Shown: positions 9,262 through 18,836 of the stretch, piece by piece
Numbering within the stretch: the stretch's first letter is position 1
Layout of the letters: the number at the start of each line of letters is the position of its first letter
Source of the DNA: Lederbergia galactosidilytica
GTDB taxonomy: Bacteria > Bacillota > Bacilli > Bacillales > Bacillaceae_C
Assembly (NCBI RefSeq): GCF_017873565.1
Contig: NZ_JAGGKH010000018.1
Coordinates: forward strand, 36,998-100,997
DNA length: 64,000 nt
Direction of reading: 5' to 3'
Translations under genes and position numbers: made by a program
Notes under the pieces: generated by a model
Databases searched by the model: none
Told to the model about the DNA's origin: nothing
Seen by the model: the letters and a program-made list of their open reading frames with translations, nothing else

Positions 9262-11772
9262 TCATTTCATATTTTCTACGCGATAATCCGAATACCCGAT
9301 TTTATTTAACGACTCTGTTTCAAGTTCAATTTCTACTGGACCAACCAAGCCTGATCTAAGTGAGACTTGGTCCATGTGATTCGCCATACTATTGGTCACT
9401 TCTACTTGGATAATATTGCGGCCACTCTTTAAAAAGGCGGGATCAATCTTAAATTCATAAGGTGCCCACAATTCCACCCCTATTTCCTTCTGATTGAGAG
9501 ATAACTTAGCAATTTCGTATACTTCACCTAGGTCAATCGTTAATTGCTTAATAGTATCCAAATCATCTAATTCGAAGCTATTTTCATAGATAATCGTTCC
9601 AGAAAAATACCTCATGCCTTCCCACTCATTCCATGGTTGAAGAAGTTCATCATTCACTGGAACTGGAATCTGATTGGTTTGCCATGCTTCATTTACTGTT
9701 ATTTTCTTTTTCCGTAGTTCGAATGATTCTTCTATTTCTATAAATGATTCTTGATTAGGATCAACAGAATAGACAATCGATGATCTACGTGCAAGAGAAA
9801 TAGGTAACATGCCATCTTCATACACTGGACATTTCTTTATCGTGGCCTTCCACGGATCCCATTTTTCAACTTTTCCTGTTTCCTTCAAACAAATTTGTCC
9901 CTCGTAATCCTCTTCCCCTTCATTTACGAGCAAATAGAAGGTATAATGTTCCTTCCGAATTTTACTAAGTCTTATTGATGGATCACTTGGGATTAAATGA
10001 AACTCATTACGATTGGATAGTGGAATTGCCTCCAAAATTTCTTCAGGTTTCTGAATATAAGTAGCTTTCATAATGACTAAAGGAGTTTCTTTCTCATTCC
10101 AAATAATAACTTTCCCACCATTTAATATAAATTCCTCTAATGCCTGTATAACCGGTTTTTCGATATGATGACTAGCTTCAATAACGACTACTTCATATTT
10201 TTGGTTAGCAATCCGAATAACCCCATCTTCGATTAAGCAGGAAGATTGTAAAAGCGATTCTTCCAAATAATTAAATTCAATTTGATTTTCATACAAAGGT
10301 TTCACGATTTTCCAAGGGAGAAAATCTTCCTCACATAGAACCGCAATTGATGTTTCATTCGTACTATCAGTCATTAGCCAGCTTAAACGCTTCATATATT
10401 GCGCAAATTGTTTATAATACGGCCACCAACTATTATTGGGGCCTACATCAGGTGGTCTCTCATGACTTCGTCTCTTTCCATCAATCGAATAATAGAAAGC
10501 ATGTGGACATAAAAGATTCACTCCTCTTACAAGTAACCAATCCATATACCATTTCATGTCGCCCGGACTTAAAGCCCAATCGCTTTCTTTACTGCATACA
10601 CCAAGAAACTCATTGAGATTTCTGCGCCGCCCGCGGTGTCTAGCAGCATCTGCAGAGCATTTTCCCGCTGTGGAATGATGCCCCCCTACAGCTTTCCCAT
10701 CTTCAGGCGCAACCCAACGCCAAACCACATCTTGACCAGGTATTTGAAAGTGTTCTAATAAACCTATATCATCACTGGCCGCCGGATGACCAGTTAATGC
10801 AATATCATGATCACTACACCAGCTACTAATTGGCTGATAATAAGACTCCGTCATTTTCGCATTCACGGTTTTCCGATATTGTTTTCTAACAAAAGCTGTT
10901 CGTTCGCTCCCTTCAAACCATAGCAAAGGCAAGTCCACTTCTTCATTTCCATTTCTTTTATAAAAATCTAGAAATTGATTCGTCCATGGTTTTAGTCCTC
11001 TTAGCGAGCCCCTGCCTAATATATCTGGTTCATCCGTAAACATCGCAATAATTGTATTGCCAAAGTATGGTTCCAATCTTTCATAGTAAGTATCATGTGT
11101 CAGTTGAATAAATTTCTGGACGGCAGCTGGATTTAATAAATCAGTGGAAGCTGGCGCATTCTCTTCCCCATCATCTTCTCCGAAATGAATGCCACGAATT
11201 GTTCCACGAGAAAATGTTTCAACAAAAACTAAAATAGACCAATTACCATCATCTGGCGGAGTAAATTGAACTTTCCCATCTTTTAATTCAAGCAACCGAG
11301 TTTCATGATCACAAATAATGGACTCCGATTGTTTTTTAATCGCTTGCACAGAAACAACGTTTTCATTTTTTTTCACTAAATCTAAAACAATGTTATGAGT
11401 CCCAGGCTCACAAAGGTACTCGTTCATTTTCAAACCACGACTTGCATATTCGGGATTTTCTCTTACAACCTTACCGTTTGCCGATCCTGAAGGATACATA
11501 GCCTCATCATACAAAATAACAGACATACCTAATTTCTTAGCTTCTTGCACGGCGATTTCTACAAAGGTCATAAATTCATCTGATAAATATTCGATTTCTT
11601 TAGGGATTCCCATTCTTGGATGAAGAACAAAGCCATTCACTCCTTTTTCATGAAAATCATAGATCTGTCTACAAATCTTTTCTGCTGAGAGCTCGTCATT
11701 CCAGAACCAAAAAGGGATTGGTGTAAATTCCTCAGATGGATGAAGAAACTGTTCCTGGATGGAAATGTTCAT
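9262..11772 (-). CDS. GH106-like glycoside hydrolase (putative alpha-L-rhamnosidase)
   Basis: 836-residue protein with no signal peptide. The N-terminus IPFWFWNDELSAEKICRQI followed by GVNGFVLHPRMG is characteristic of the Glyco_hydro_106 family; a TIM-barrel catalytic region follows (LYDEAMYPSGSANG, MFTDEPDILG, GHPAASDDIG). The C-terminal ~150 residues form a beta-sandwich ending in a GH2-like jelly roll (LTIDLGEVYEIAKLSLN). It would release rhamnose or a related sugar from pectic side chains inside the cell. Start is ATG at 11772, nine bases after AAGGAG; an upstream TTG lies too close to that site. Lies downstream of the AraC regulator. Substrate is inferred from the cluster. Confidence 0.8.
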   Translation of the reverse strand: MNISIQEQFLHPSEEFTPIPFWFWNDELSAEKICRQIYDFHEKGVNGFVLHPRMGIPKEIEYLSDEFMTFVEIAVQEAKKLGMSVILYDEAMYPSGSANGKVVRENPEYASRGLKMNEYLCEPGTHNIVLDLVKKNENVVSVQAIKKQSESIICDHETRLLELKDGKVQFTPPDDGNWSILVFVETFSRGTIRGIHFGEDDGEENAPASTDLLNPAAVQKFIQLTHDTYYERLEPYFGNTIIAMFTDEPDILGRGSLRGLKPWTNQFLDFYKRNGNEEVDLPLLWFEGSERTAFVRKQYRKTVNAKMTESYYQPISSWCSDHDIALTGHPAASDDIGLLEHFQIPGQDVVWRWVAPEDGKAVGGHHSTAGKCSADAARHRGRRRNLNEFLGVCSKESDWALSPGDMKWYMDWLLVRGVNLLCPHAFYYSIDGKRRSHERPPDVGPNNSWWPYYKQFAQYMKRLSWLMTDSTNETSIAVLCEEDFLPWKIVKPLYENQIEFNYLEESLLQSSCLIEDGVIRIANQKYEVVVIEASHHIEKPVIQALEEFILNGGKVIIWNEKETPLVIMKATYIQKPEEILEAIPLSNRNEFHLIPSDPSIRLSKIRKEHYTFYLLVNEGEEDYEGQICLKETGKVEKWDPWKATIKKCPVYEDGMLPISLARRSSIVYSVDPNQESFIEIEESFELRKKKITVNEAWQTNQIPVPVNDELLQPWNEWEGMRYFSGTIIYENSFELDDLDTIKQLTIDLGEVYEIAKLSLNQKEIGVELWAPYEFKIDPAFLKSGRNIIQVEVTNSMANHMDQVSLRSGLVGPVEIELETESLNKIGYSDYRVENMK

Positions 11773-11852
11773 TATCCACAACTCCTTACCGTTTTAACTC
11801 ATTGCTAAGTTCAAATATTCTTTATCCTACGCATATACGAAAAATCATAGAA

Positions 11853-14186
11853 CTATTTTGTTGCTTTCATTTTTCTAAATTGACTTGGTGGAACACCTAC
11901 TTGTTTTTTAAAGATCCGATTAAAATAACTATGTCGATAGCCGACACACTCAGATATTTCATTAATTTTCATATTCGTATTTAACAACAATTCCTTAGCC
12001 TTATTCATCCGAAGTTCTGTAACATAATCGATAAAATTAATATTTAGTATCTTTTTAAATGATTTGCTTAATGTATAAGGAGTCGTTCCGGCAACATCAG
12101 CACAGCTCTCTAATGAGATTTCCTCCCTATAGTGTTCATTAATATACTCAACAACCATCTCAATATGACGTTTCATTTCTATATCCAACTGTCCCTCCAA
12201 TAACTGGATATAAGGGGCAATAACTTCATCAATAATCCATTTGACCATCCATTCCGGCTCCCTAATTTGTGATAGTTCATCAAACATATTTCTTCCTTCA
12301 AACAACTCATTTGGATGGATACCAGAATGGAGAATTTCATGTTGAATCATACTAAATAATTGCAACATCCCTGGTTGGATATTAATTTCTTGAATACCAT
12401 TTTCCTTTAATTCATTTAAGAATTTCCGAATTAACTGTTCCGTTTCCTCCATCTGTCCTCTTCTAATCGCTTGAACTACTTCTCGCTCTGTTTCAAACGG
12501 ATAGACTACCTTAAAGCGCTTTCCATCTTTATTCCAATTTTGTAAATTTATCATTTGATTACTATTTTCAAAGCTTCGGTATTGTCTACCTATCATGACA
12601 TTTTCAAATAAATAAGGGATTTTTTTCACTTCTTTAATTGTTTCACTGATTGTGATGGTCACGTTTAATTTTAAAATATCATTAATCATATTCGTAACAT
12701 CTTGTGCAAAACTATTCAGTTGCAGATTTAAATTTGTATGTATAGGAGCCACAATGAAAACACCTACAGATAAATTGTGATAATTGACAACCGTACTTTG
12801 TTCAAAATAATCTTTCACATACTCCTCAACAATATTCATAGCTGTAAACGTAATTAGACTATCATCTTTTTCTAATCCCTTTAATTCAGATTGATACATA
12901 CCCGTTAATTGTATATCAATTAATAAGTATTGTTGCTCATGAAGCTTCCATCCATAGTTTTCCATTCGGGCACGTAGCTCTTGCTCTGAGTAATCATATA
13001 AATAACCATTTCTTAGTTGTAACAGGAAGCTCTCTTTTAATTGAGGGATATGTGTTGAAAGACGTTGTTGAAGTTTTTCACTTTCAGTCGTAACCTTAAT
13101 CCAGTTTTCTTTAATGATGTCAAATTCATTCTGGCTATGGTCTATACTGACAGCCGCTTCACCCACTGTGAACGCTGTCATTAATTTTTTTAATGGATTA
13201 TAAATTCGAATGGATGCAAACCAAGTCATAATAATGGCTAAAATCAATCCTGAAAAACTTACAACTAAAATAAGATTAGAGATAAAAACGATTGGAGAAG
13301 TAATTGACGAAATTGGGGCAGCAGAAATATACAACCACTCTCCGCTAATTCTTTTCATCGTACCAAATGAGACTGAGTATTTTTCCTTCTCCCACTCTAA
13401 AGAGAACGAACCTTTTTTTGCTCCTTGTTCCAGAGCCATATCTTTTAAATTACGCACAAATTCAGATGACTTATTCGTGTTGGAAGACGCTAAAATTTCG
13501 CGATCATCATCCAATAAAATAGTGACGCCTTCATTATAAGGTGTTAGTGTTTCTAATAATTGCAGTAGTTTATGCTCATCAATCGTTAATATAATTGCCC
13601 CGAATGCCGGTCGGCTTACCCCCGGAATGTGATGGGATAGTATTAACTGTGCCCCGTCATTTTCATCACTTGGTTTCTGAAGTCGATTCCATTGAATCGA
13701 TTGAGTTGTTTCAACAATGGAATGATAAAATAGTTTTTCTTTTTGCTCTTGGATAATATTGTAATTCGGATTGAATAACAAAGGTTGCTCGTGATCTAAG
13801 TACAATTCAACCTTGTCAATTAATGGGTTGCTCCCTTGTAAAATTAATAACTTCTTACTAATGTCTCTAGTTTCTAAAAAATCTTTAACGAAGTTGATAT
13901 CCATTAATGAATAATCAAAGCGTGGATCAAACGCCCAATGCGACATTGAGATTTCCAGATATTCTAATTGATCAGAAATATTTATTGCTCGATCCACGAT
14001 TTGATCTTCATGGGCCCCTGTTAATTCCTTCTCCACTTTACCAATTCCGAATGAATACAAACAAAAACCTAAAATAATTCCAGGAAAGGAAGCAATAAAT
14101 AAGATTAAGATGAAATTCCCACGAAAATATCGACTCCGCCAACTTATCCCCTTTTTACTGCTCAATAGTTTTATTTTTCTAATCAA
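11853..14186 (-). CDS. Membrane-anchored AraC family regulator, YesS-like
   Basis: 777 residues. Two membrane helices (about 26-50 and 295-325) bracket an extracellular sensor domain of about 245 residues. A linker region leads to a C-terminal pair of AraC helix-turn-helices (about 670-775, including ISLESCADVAGTTPYTLSKS and INEISECVGYRHSYFNRIFK). This layout matches B. subtilis YesS and related activators of polysaccharide clusters, which sense an extracellular sugar and activate the adjoining transport genes. It lies between the permease and GH106 genes. The start is uncertain: TTG at 14186 lies almost on the GGGGAAGG site, so a slightly later codon is possible. Confidence 0.87.
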   Translation of the reverse strand: MIRKIKLLSSKKGISWRSRYFRGNFILILFIASFPGIILGFCLYSFGIGKVEKELTGAHEDQIVDRAINISDQLEYLEISMSHWAFDPRFDYSLMDINFVKDFLETRDISKKLLILQGSNPLIDKVELYLDHEQPLLFNPNYNIIQEQKEKLFYHSIVETTQSIQWNRLQKPSDENDGAQLILSHHIPGVSRPAFGAIILTIDEHKLLQLLETLTPYNEGVTILLDDDREILASSNTNKSSEFVRNLKDMALEQGAKKGSFSLEWEKEKYSVSFGTMKRISGEWLYISAAPISSITSPIVFISNLILVVSFSGLILAIIMTWFASIRIYNPLKKLMTAFTVGEAAVSIDHSQNEFDIIKENWIKVTTESEKLQQRLSTHIPQLKESFLLQLRNGYLYDYSEQELRARMENYGWKLHEQQYLLIDIQLTGMYQSELKGLEKDDSLITFTAMNIVEEYVKDYFEQSTVVNYHNLSVGVFIVAPIHTNLNLQLNSFAQDVTNMINDILKLNVTITISETIKEVKKIPYLFENVMIGRQYRSFENSNQMINLQNWNKDGKRFKVVYPFETEREVVQAIRRGQMEETEQLIRKFLNELKENGIQEINIQPGMLQLFSMIQHEILHSGIHPNELFEGRNMFDELSQIREPEWMVKWIIDEVIAPYIQLLEGQLDIEMKRHIEMVVEYINEHYREEISLESCADVAGTTPYTLSKSFKKILNINFIDYVTELRMNKAKELLLNTNMKINEISECVGYRHSYFNRIFKKQVGVPPSQFRKMKATK

Positions 14187-14313
14187 ACCTTCCCCAACCC
14201 TTGTTTATGACATACAAGTCAGTTAGACTATCTATCTTTATTGTAAAACAAGGGATGACAAAATTCACTAAAATATTTAAATAATCTTAATTCGGTACAT
14301 AGTAAGTTTTCCT

Positions 14314-15192
14314 TTATCCTTTTACTGATCCTAGCATAACTCCTTTAGCAAAATGCTTTTGTAAGAATGGATAAAATAAAAGAATGGGAACAGTCGCAAT
14401 CACAATAACCGCTAATTTGATCGATTCTTCAGGCGGTTCATATAATGTTGCTTCACTCATATCTCCAATCCCTACATTCGCCACCATAACCAATTGTTGC
14501 AATAATAATTGAATTGGCCACTTTGTTGTATCTGTTATATATAAAAGTGCTTGGAAAAAGTCATTCCAATAAAATACCGCATAAAACAAAGTAAATGTAG
14601 CAATAACTGGTTTGGACAATGGTAACATAACGCGCCAAAACGTTTGTATTTCAGAGCAACCATCCATTTTAGAAGCATCCTCTAACTCCTTCGGAAGTTC
14701 CTGGAAAAATGTTTTGACAATAATGACATAAAATGGGTTAATCGCAAGTGGTAAAATTAACGCCCAAAGAGAGTCAAGTAAACCTAATCCCTTCACAAGC
14801 AAATATGTTGGAATCATTCCTCCACTAAATAACATAGAAAACAAAATTAAGTTTAAAATAACATTTCTTCCCATCATTTCTTTTCTTGATAATGGATAGG
14901 CAAATGTTAAGGTTAAGATTAAACTAATCAATGTTCCCACGATGGTAACGAAGACAGAAACACCTAAACTTCTAACGACTGAATCTGTTGAAAAAATATA
15001 TTGATAAGCTTGTGTCGTAAAAGTCTCGGGAATAATGAAAAACGGCCTTGTCGCTAACTCGGATTCCGTTGCAAAGGACCCAGCAATAATATAAAGAAAG
15101 GGTACGACTGTAGCTAAACCTAGTATCCCTAAGAGAATAAAATTAAAAACGTCAAAGATTCTTCCGGCCGTTGTATTATGCATCTTATGCAA
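14314..15192 (-). CDS. Carbohydrate ABC transporter permease, LplC/YesQ-like
   Basis: 292 residues with six membrane helices and the conserved EAA loop ELEDASKMDGCSEIQTFWRVMLPLSKP (about 190-215 in parts), which docks the ATPase. No ATPase gene is present, usual for this family, which shares a multitask ATPase such as MsmX. The C-terminal LQKHFAKGVMLGSVKG is typical of LplC/YtcP/YesQ permeases. TTG at 15192 is chosen because it lies nine bases after AGGAGG; an earlier TTG directly abuts that site. Confidence 0.9.
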   Translation of the reverse strand: MHKMHNTTAGRIFDVFNFILLGILGLATVVPFLYIIAGSFATESELATRPFFIIPETFTTQAYQYIFSTDSVVRSLGVSVFVTIVGTLISLILTLTFAYPLSRKEMMGRNVILNLILFSMLFSGGMIPTYLLVKGLGLLDSLWALILPLAINPFYVIIVKTFFQELPKELEDASKMDGCSEIQTFWRVMLPLSKPVIATFTLFYAVFYWNDFFQALLYITDTTKWPIQLLLQQLVMVANVGIGDMSEATLYEPPEESIKLAVIVIATVPILLFYPFLQKHFAKGVMLGSVKG

Positions 15193-15201
15193 TCGAATCA
15201 A

Positions 15202-15427
15202 CCTCCTATTCTTAAGAAAAGCGCTAACGCCTGTATAACGACGTACAAGCTTGGACCATAAAATTAAACAGCTATGGACACGATGTGTTGACCAACATCC
15301 TGTTGCTTACGCAAAAGTTGTCTTTGAAAGCTTGCAAGTGTAGAGCGCTGGAGCTGGCTAACACACATGCCCCCAGTCCCAAAGTAATGCTATGAAAATC
15401 TTTTACTAGCTAATTTCTTAATAGAAT
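15202..15427. other. Spacer between the two permease genes
   Basis: 226 bp, long for genes of one ABC transporter. No gene, promoter or clear hairpin was recognised. The middle (about 15225-15375) is GC-richer than its surroundings and looks like intergenic repeat debris. Confidence 0.4.
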
Positions 15428-16390
15428 TTAAAATAAACCACCTTGACCAAGTTTTTTGGCGAGTCGGTCTGCTCCGACGATCAGCACAATTCCAACTACG
15501 GATTTAAAAAGCCCCACTGCTGTACTATAACTGAAAGCACCTTCTGTAATCCCAACGAAATAGACGTATGTATCAAAAACATCTGCAACACCACGGTTTA
15601 ATGAGTTAGACATTAAGTAGATTTGTTGAAATCCTGTATCCAAAAAGTTTCCTAATCTTAAAATAAGCAAAATGACAATTGTACTTCTTAAAGCCGGTAA
15701 GGTGACATGCCATAGTCGCCGAAAACGACCAGCCCCATCGACAATAGCAGCTTCATATTGTTCTTGGTCTACACTTGCAAGGGCTGCCAAAAAGATTACA
15801 GTCCCCCAACCAACTTCTTTCCAAATAATTTGCACCATAATCATTGGGCGGAACCAGCTTGGACTGGAAAGAAAATCAATTTTATGTCCTAACACATTCT
15901 CTAAAATGGAGTTTACAACACCACCACTTGTTGTTAAAAATACATAACTAATACTTGCTATTATCACCCATGACATAAAATGTGGTACATAGACTAATGT
16001 TTGTACAGCGCGCTTGTAAAGGTTGATTCTTATCTCATTCAATAGCAGAGATAAAATGATCGGTGCCGGAAAGTAAAATACTAGATCATATAATGCTAGT
16101 ATGAAAGTATTGCGTAATAGACGGGTGAAATCAGGATTCATAAAGAAATCTTTAAAATGCTCAAAACCTACCCATGTACTTCCTGTAAATCCTAAAAATG
16201 GGGAATAATCTTGGAAAGCAATTAACACACCCCACATAGGAAAATACTTAAAGACGACAAAATAAACAATGCCTGGCAATAACATTATATAAAGCCATTT
16301 AAACTTTTTGATTTGCGCAATTACATTCTTTTTCTTTGGCGTTATTAACGGTTTCATTCCTGGGCTTTGTTCAAGATTTACGTTTTGCAT
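15428..16390 (-). CDS. Carbohydrate ABC transporter permease, LplB/YesP-like
   Basis: 320 residues with six helices. The N-terminal cytoplasmic tail is long and basic (about 1-30), followed by YIMLLPGIVYFVVFKYFPMWG, typical of LplB/YteP/YesP. The EAA loop YEAAIVDGAGRFRRLWHVTLPA is near residues 210-230. It pairs with the LplC-like permease to form the channel for an oligosaccharide. ATG start at 16390 follows GAGGGGGG. It lies 85 bp after the binding-protein gene. Confidence 0.9.
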   Translation of the reverse strand: MQNVNLEQSPGMKPLITPKKKNVIAQIKKFKWLYIMLLPGIVYFVVFKYFPMWGVLIAFQDYSPFLGFTGSTWVGFEHFKDFFMNPDFTRLLRNTFILALYDLVFYFPAPIILSLLLNEIRINLYKRAVQTLVYVPHFMSWVIIASISYVFLTTSGGVVNSILENVLGHKIDFLSSPSWFRPMIMVQIIWKEVGWGTVIFLAALASVDQEQYEAAIVDGAGRFRRLWHVTLPALRSTIVILLILRLGNFLDTGFQQIYLMSNSLNRGVADVFDTYVYFVGITEGAFSYSTAVGLFKSVVGIVLIVGADRLAKKLGQGGLF

Positions 16391-16474
16391 TTAATCCCCC
16401 CTCAGGCTATATTTGCCGTTTTCCGATTGTAAATATAAGCAGGAGGTGACTTCACCACCTGCGTCTTTTATCCA

Positions 16475-18010
16475 TTATTTGTTTGTTTCTTTATATAGAT
16501 TGTTAATTTCTTCTAGATAATCATTTCCACCAGATTTCTTCCATAATTCAACCGCTTCATCCAACCCTGATTCATCAATTTGTCCAACTATATACTTAAT
16601 ACGTGCATCTTGGATAATGTTATCTAACTGCGTTCCTTTTTTAGAATATACCTCTGAAATAAAGGCCTCTGCTGGGTTGGGAACAACAATTTCTTCATTG
16701 GCTAATTTGACTTCCTCTTCTAACTCTCTTAGTGGTGTTGTCTTAGGCGTTAAACTTTTCGCTTCAGGAAGATACATTAACATTTGGTTGAGCCCATCTA
16801 GTTCCGAAAGTAATCCAGGATTATCCTTTGTCAGGTTCTCCATTTCTCCATCAACAATCTCATAATGTTTTCCTTCAATCCCGTTCTCTGCGAGGATTTG
16901 TGCCTCTTCATCATTTAACTTATCCAAGAATTCTAAAACCTTTTTCAATTCATCCTCTGTTTTTACTTTCGTTTTAGAAACGGCAAGCATACCTGAATAA
17001 CCTGATGTTGGTAAATTGTGTAACCCTGTTTCGCCTTCTACTGCGCCAATAACTGTGATTGGATCCTTATTTTCAGGATCAGCATCAATTATTTTTTCTT
17101 GAATTCGATGTCCTTCATCTACGACATTGACTTGGACACCAGCTTTACCAGAAACTACTGGATCAGACCATTGAGCTGGATCCATGACAGCAAAATCTTC
17201 GTTCACAAGACCCTCGTCATATAATTTCTTAAAAAAGTCAAGAGCTTGCAAATAATTTTCGTGTAAAAAAGCCGGTTCTAATTCCCCTTTAGCATTTTCT
17301 CCCCATTTATTTGGAACACCGAACCATGTTTGCATAACATCCCATGGACCTTCATATTTAGAAACAACCATTCCATACGTATCGTCTTTGCCATTTCCAT
17401 CTGGATCCTCTTCTTTAAACGCTTTCAGCATATTGTAAAAATCATCAATCGTTTTAGGTTCCTCTAAACCTAAATTTTCCAACCAATCTTTACGAATAAT
17501 TACACCATTTCGACCAAGATCACGACTTCGATAAACACCATAAATATCTCCATTAACCGAACTATTGTTTAAGATAATTTCATTTGCTTGACTCAAATTA
17601 GGATAATCTTTTAGATATGGTCCAAGTTCCCAAAACGCTCCATCTCTCACTGCACTAACAAAACTAGGTGATTTACTAGGAACATACATAATATGCGGTA
17701 AATCTCCAGAAGATAGCGTGATATTAAATTTATCATCTAAATTACTATTTGGAACCCAGATCATCTTAATATCTGTATCCGTATAGTCCTGTAATGCTTC
17801 GATAACTGGACTAGTTGGTTTTGGCGGTTCTGTTGTAAAAGTAGGAACGAAAACCTCCAATTGCATTCTTTCTGAATCGGAATTTCCTTTCTCCCCTTGC
17901 TTTTCCGATTGACTTGTCTCTTTACCACTACTACACCCGGCAACGAATAGTAAAGTGAATATCACTCCCACAATGAGATAACTCTTTAAAGATTTTGTAT
18001 ATTTTCTCAA
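16475..18010 (-). CDS. Extracellular solute-binding lipoprotein, LplA/YtcQ-like
   Basis: 511 residues with the start used here. A signal peptide ends in the lipobox LFVAGC, then a Ser/Lys/Glu linker, then a family 1 substrate-binding fold of the large LplA/YtcQ type (500+ residues) containing the Ca-loop-like EEDPDGNGKDDTYG. It captures a pectin-derived oligosaccharide at the outer membrane face and delivers it to the two permeases. Start is TTG at 18010, six bases after GGAGGGG; the longer ATG reading would start inside that site and weaken the signal peptide. First gene of the cluster; a cre site lies about 150 bp upstream. Confidence 0.9.
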   Translation of the reverse strand: MRKYTKSLKSYLIVGVIFTLLFVAGCSSGKETSQSEKQGEKGNSDSERMQLEVFVPTFTTEPPKPTSPVIEALQDYTDTDIKMIWVPNSNLDDKFNITLSSGDLPHIMYVPSKSPSFVSAVRDGAFWELGPYLKDYPNLSQANEIILNNSSVNGDIYGVYRSRDLGRNGVIIRKDWLENLGLEEPKTIDDFYNMLKAFKEEDPDGNGKDDTYGMVVSKYEGPWDVMQTWFGVPNKWGENAKGELEPAFLHENYLQALDFFKKLYDEGLVNEDFAVMDPAQWSDPVVSGKAGVQVNVVDEGHRIQEKIIDADPENKDPITVIGAVEGETGLHNLPTSGYSGMLAVSKTKVKTEDELKKVLEFLDKLNDEEAQILAENGIEGKHYEIVDGEMENLTKDNPGLLSELDGLNQMLMYLPEAKSLTPKTTPLRELEEEVKLANEEIVVPNPAEAFISEVYSKKGTQLDNIIQDARIKYIVGQIDESGLDEAVELWKKSGGNDYLEEINNLYKETNK

Positions 18011-18156
18011 TAAAGACCCCTCCATTAATTAAGTTTTAGATACTAATGCTTTGTTAGTAACATACTTCCAATATTATGACAAAACTCGCTTCATTTCTCC
18101 CTCCTTTTATTCTTTCAATTCGGATTTAATCGTGGTGTGCCTTGCTTATTCATAAT

Positions 18157-18170
18157 TTAAAGCGTTTTCA
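18157..18170 (-). promoter_or_regulatory. Putative cre (CcpA) site upstream of the pectin ABC operon
   Basis: On the minus strand TGAAAACGCTTTAA matches 13 of 14 positions of the cre consensus TGWAARCGYTWNCW. It lies about 150 bp before the solute-binding protein start. CcpA with HPr-Ser-P would repress (or, by position, regulate) the cluster when glucose is present. Confidence 0.6.
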
Positions 18171-18781
18171 TTTTTCCTGCAATATTCATTTTTTGTATTT
18201 CCTTCTAGAACAACAAAAACCTTGTCAACATAAGGTTTTTCTCATAAAGTTTAATACTTTTTGGAGGAATAACACTTTTTTGCAAAGGATATTTTGTAGA
18301 AATAGCAAATTCCCCTTCATATTCTTAGAAAATAGCCCATACTAATTTAAAAAAATTACGATAAATCATAACATGATCTTCTATTTATCGAGCACAACTA
18401 TTGATATATGAAATGATAGCTTCTCTAAAAACATCGCTTTAACCAGATGAAAAGAAAATTTTAGGGAGTATTACGAAAAATTCCGGCTATGATAGGCGTT
18501 TTAGCTTTGTTCTACTAACTCACTATGAGTATCATCCTCATTGAAGGCACCTAGCTCCTTCGATTAAACTAATTGGTGAGGCAATGAATTAAATTTCATA
18601 ATAGAGATTTTGGCATCAAAGCCGACAACATTGCTTTCCGCTTCAGGAGAATGCTTTCCCCTCTAATCAACTGGGTTAGGAAAATACAATGGCTACCAAG
18701 GATATTACAGTCAAGGATTCAAGAAAAAGAGATCTAGCTTCATCATCACCAAATAAGCGATTTATAAATAAAAAAGTAAGA
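18171..18781. other. Intergenic stretch with a dispersed direct repeat
   Basis: No supported gene. It contains one copy of a two-block repeat whose other copy lies on the far side of the peptidoglycan hydrolase gene (see 18594-18697). Confidence 0.5.
18594..18697. repeat. Two-block direct repeat, copy A
   Basis: Block 1, TTTCATAATAGAGATTTT (18594-18611) followed by GGCATCAAA, matches 20381-20407 with few changes. Block 2, AATCAACTGGGTTAGGAAAA (from 18665), matches the sequence from 20412. Copy A has about 40 extra bases between the blocks. The copies flank the NlpC/P60 gene in the same orientation. Confidence 0.65.
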
Positions 18782-18818
18782 CAGGTTCAAGTGCGACTGG
18801 ATACCACACTTGAACCTG
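18782..18818 (-). terminator. Terminator of the NlpC/P60 gene
   Basis: Perfect 12-bp stem CAGGTTCAAGTG (18782-18793) / CACTTGAACCTG (18807-18818). On the minus strand it is followed by CTTACTTTTTTAT. It begins 19 bp past the hydrolase stop. Confidence 0.85.
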
Positions 18819-18836
18819 CCTCTATCAATCTGTTAT

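Noticed and set aside
18142..18345. 67-codon plus-strand ORF
   Set aside because: Overlaps the cre site and promoter region of the ABC operon; Phe/Asn-rich translation of A+T-rich DNA.
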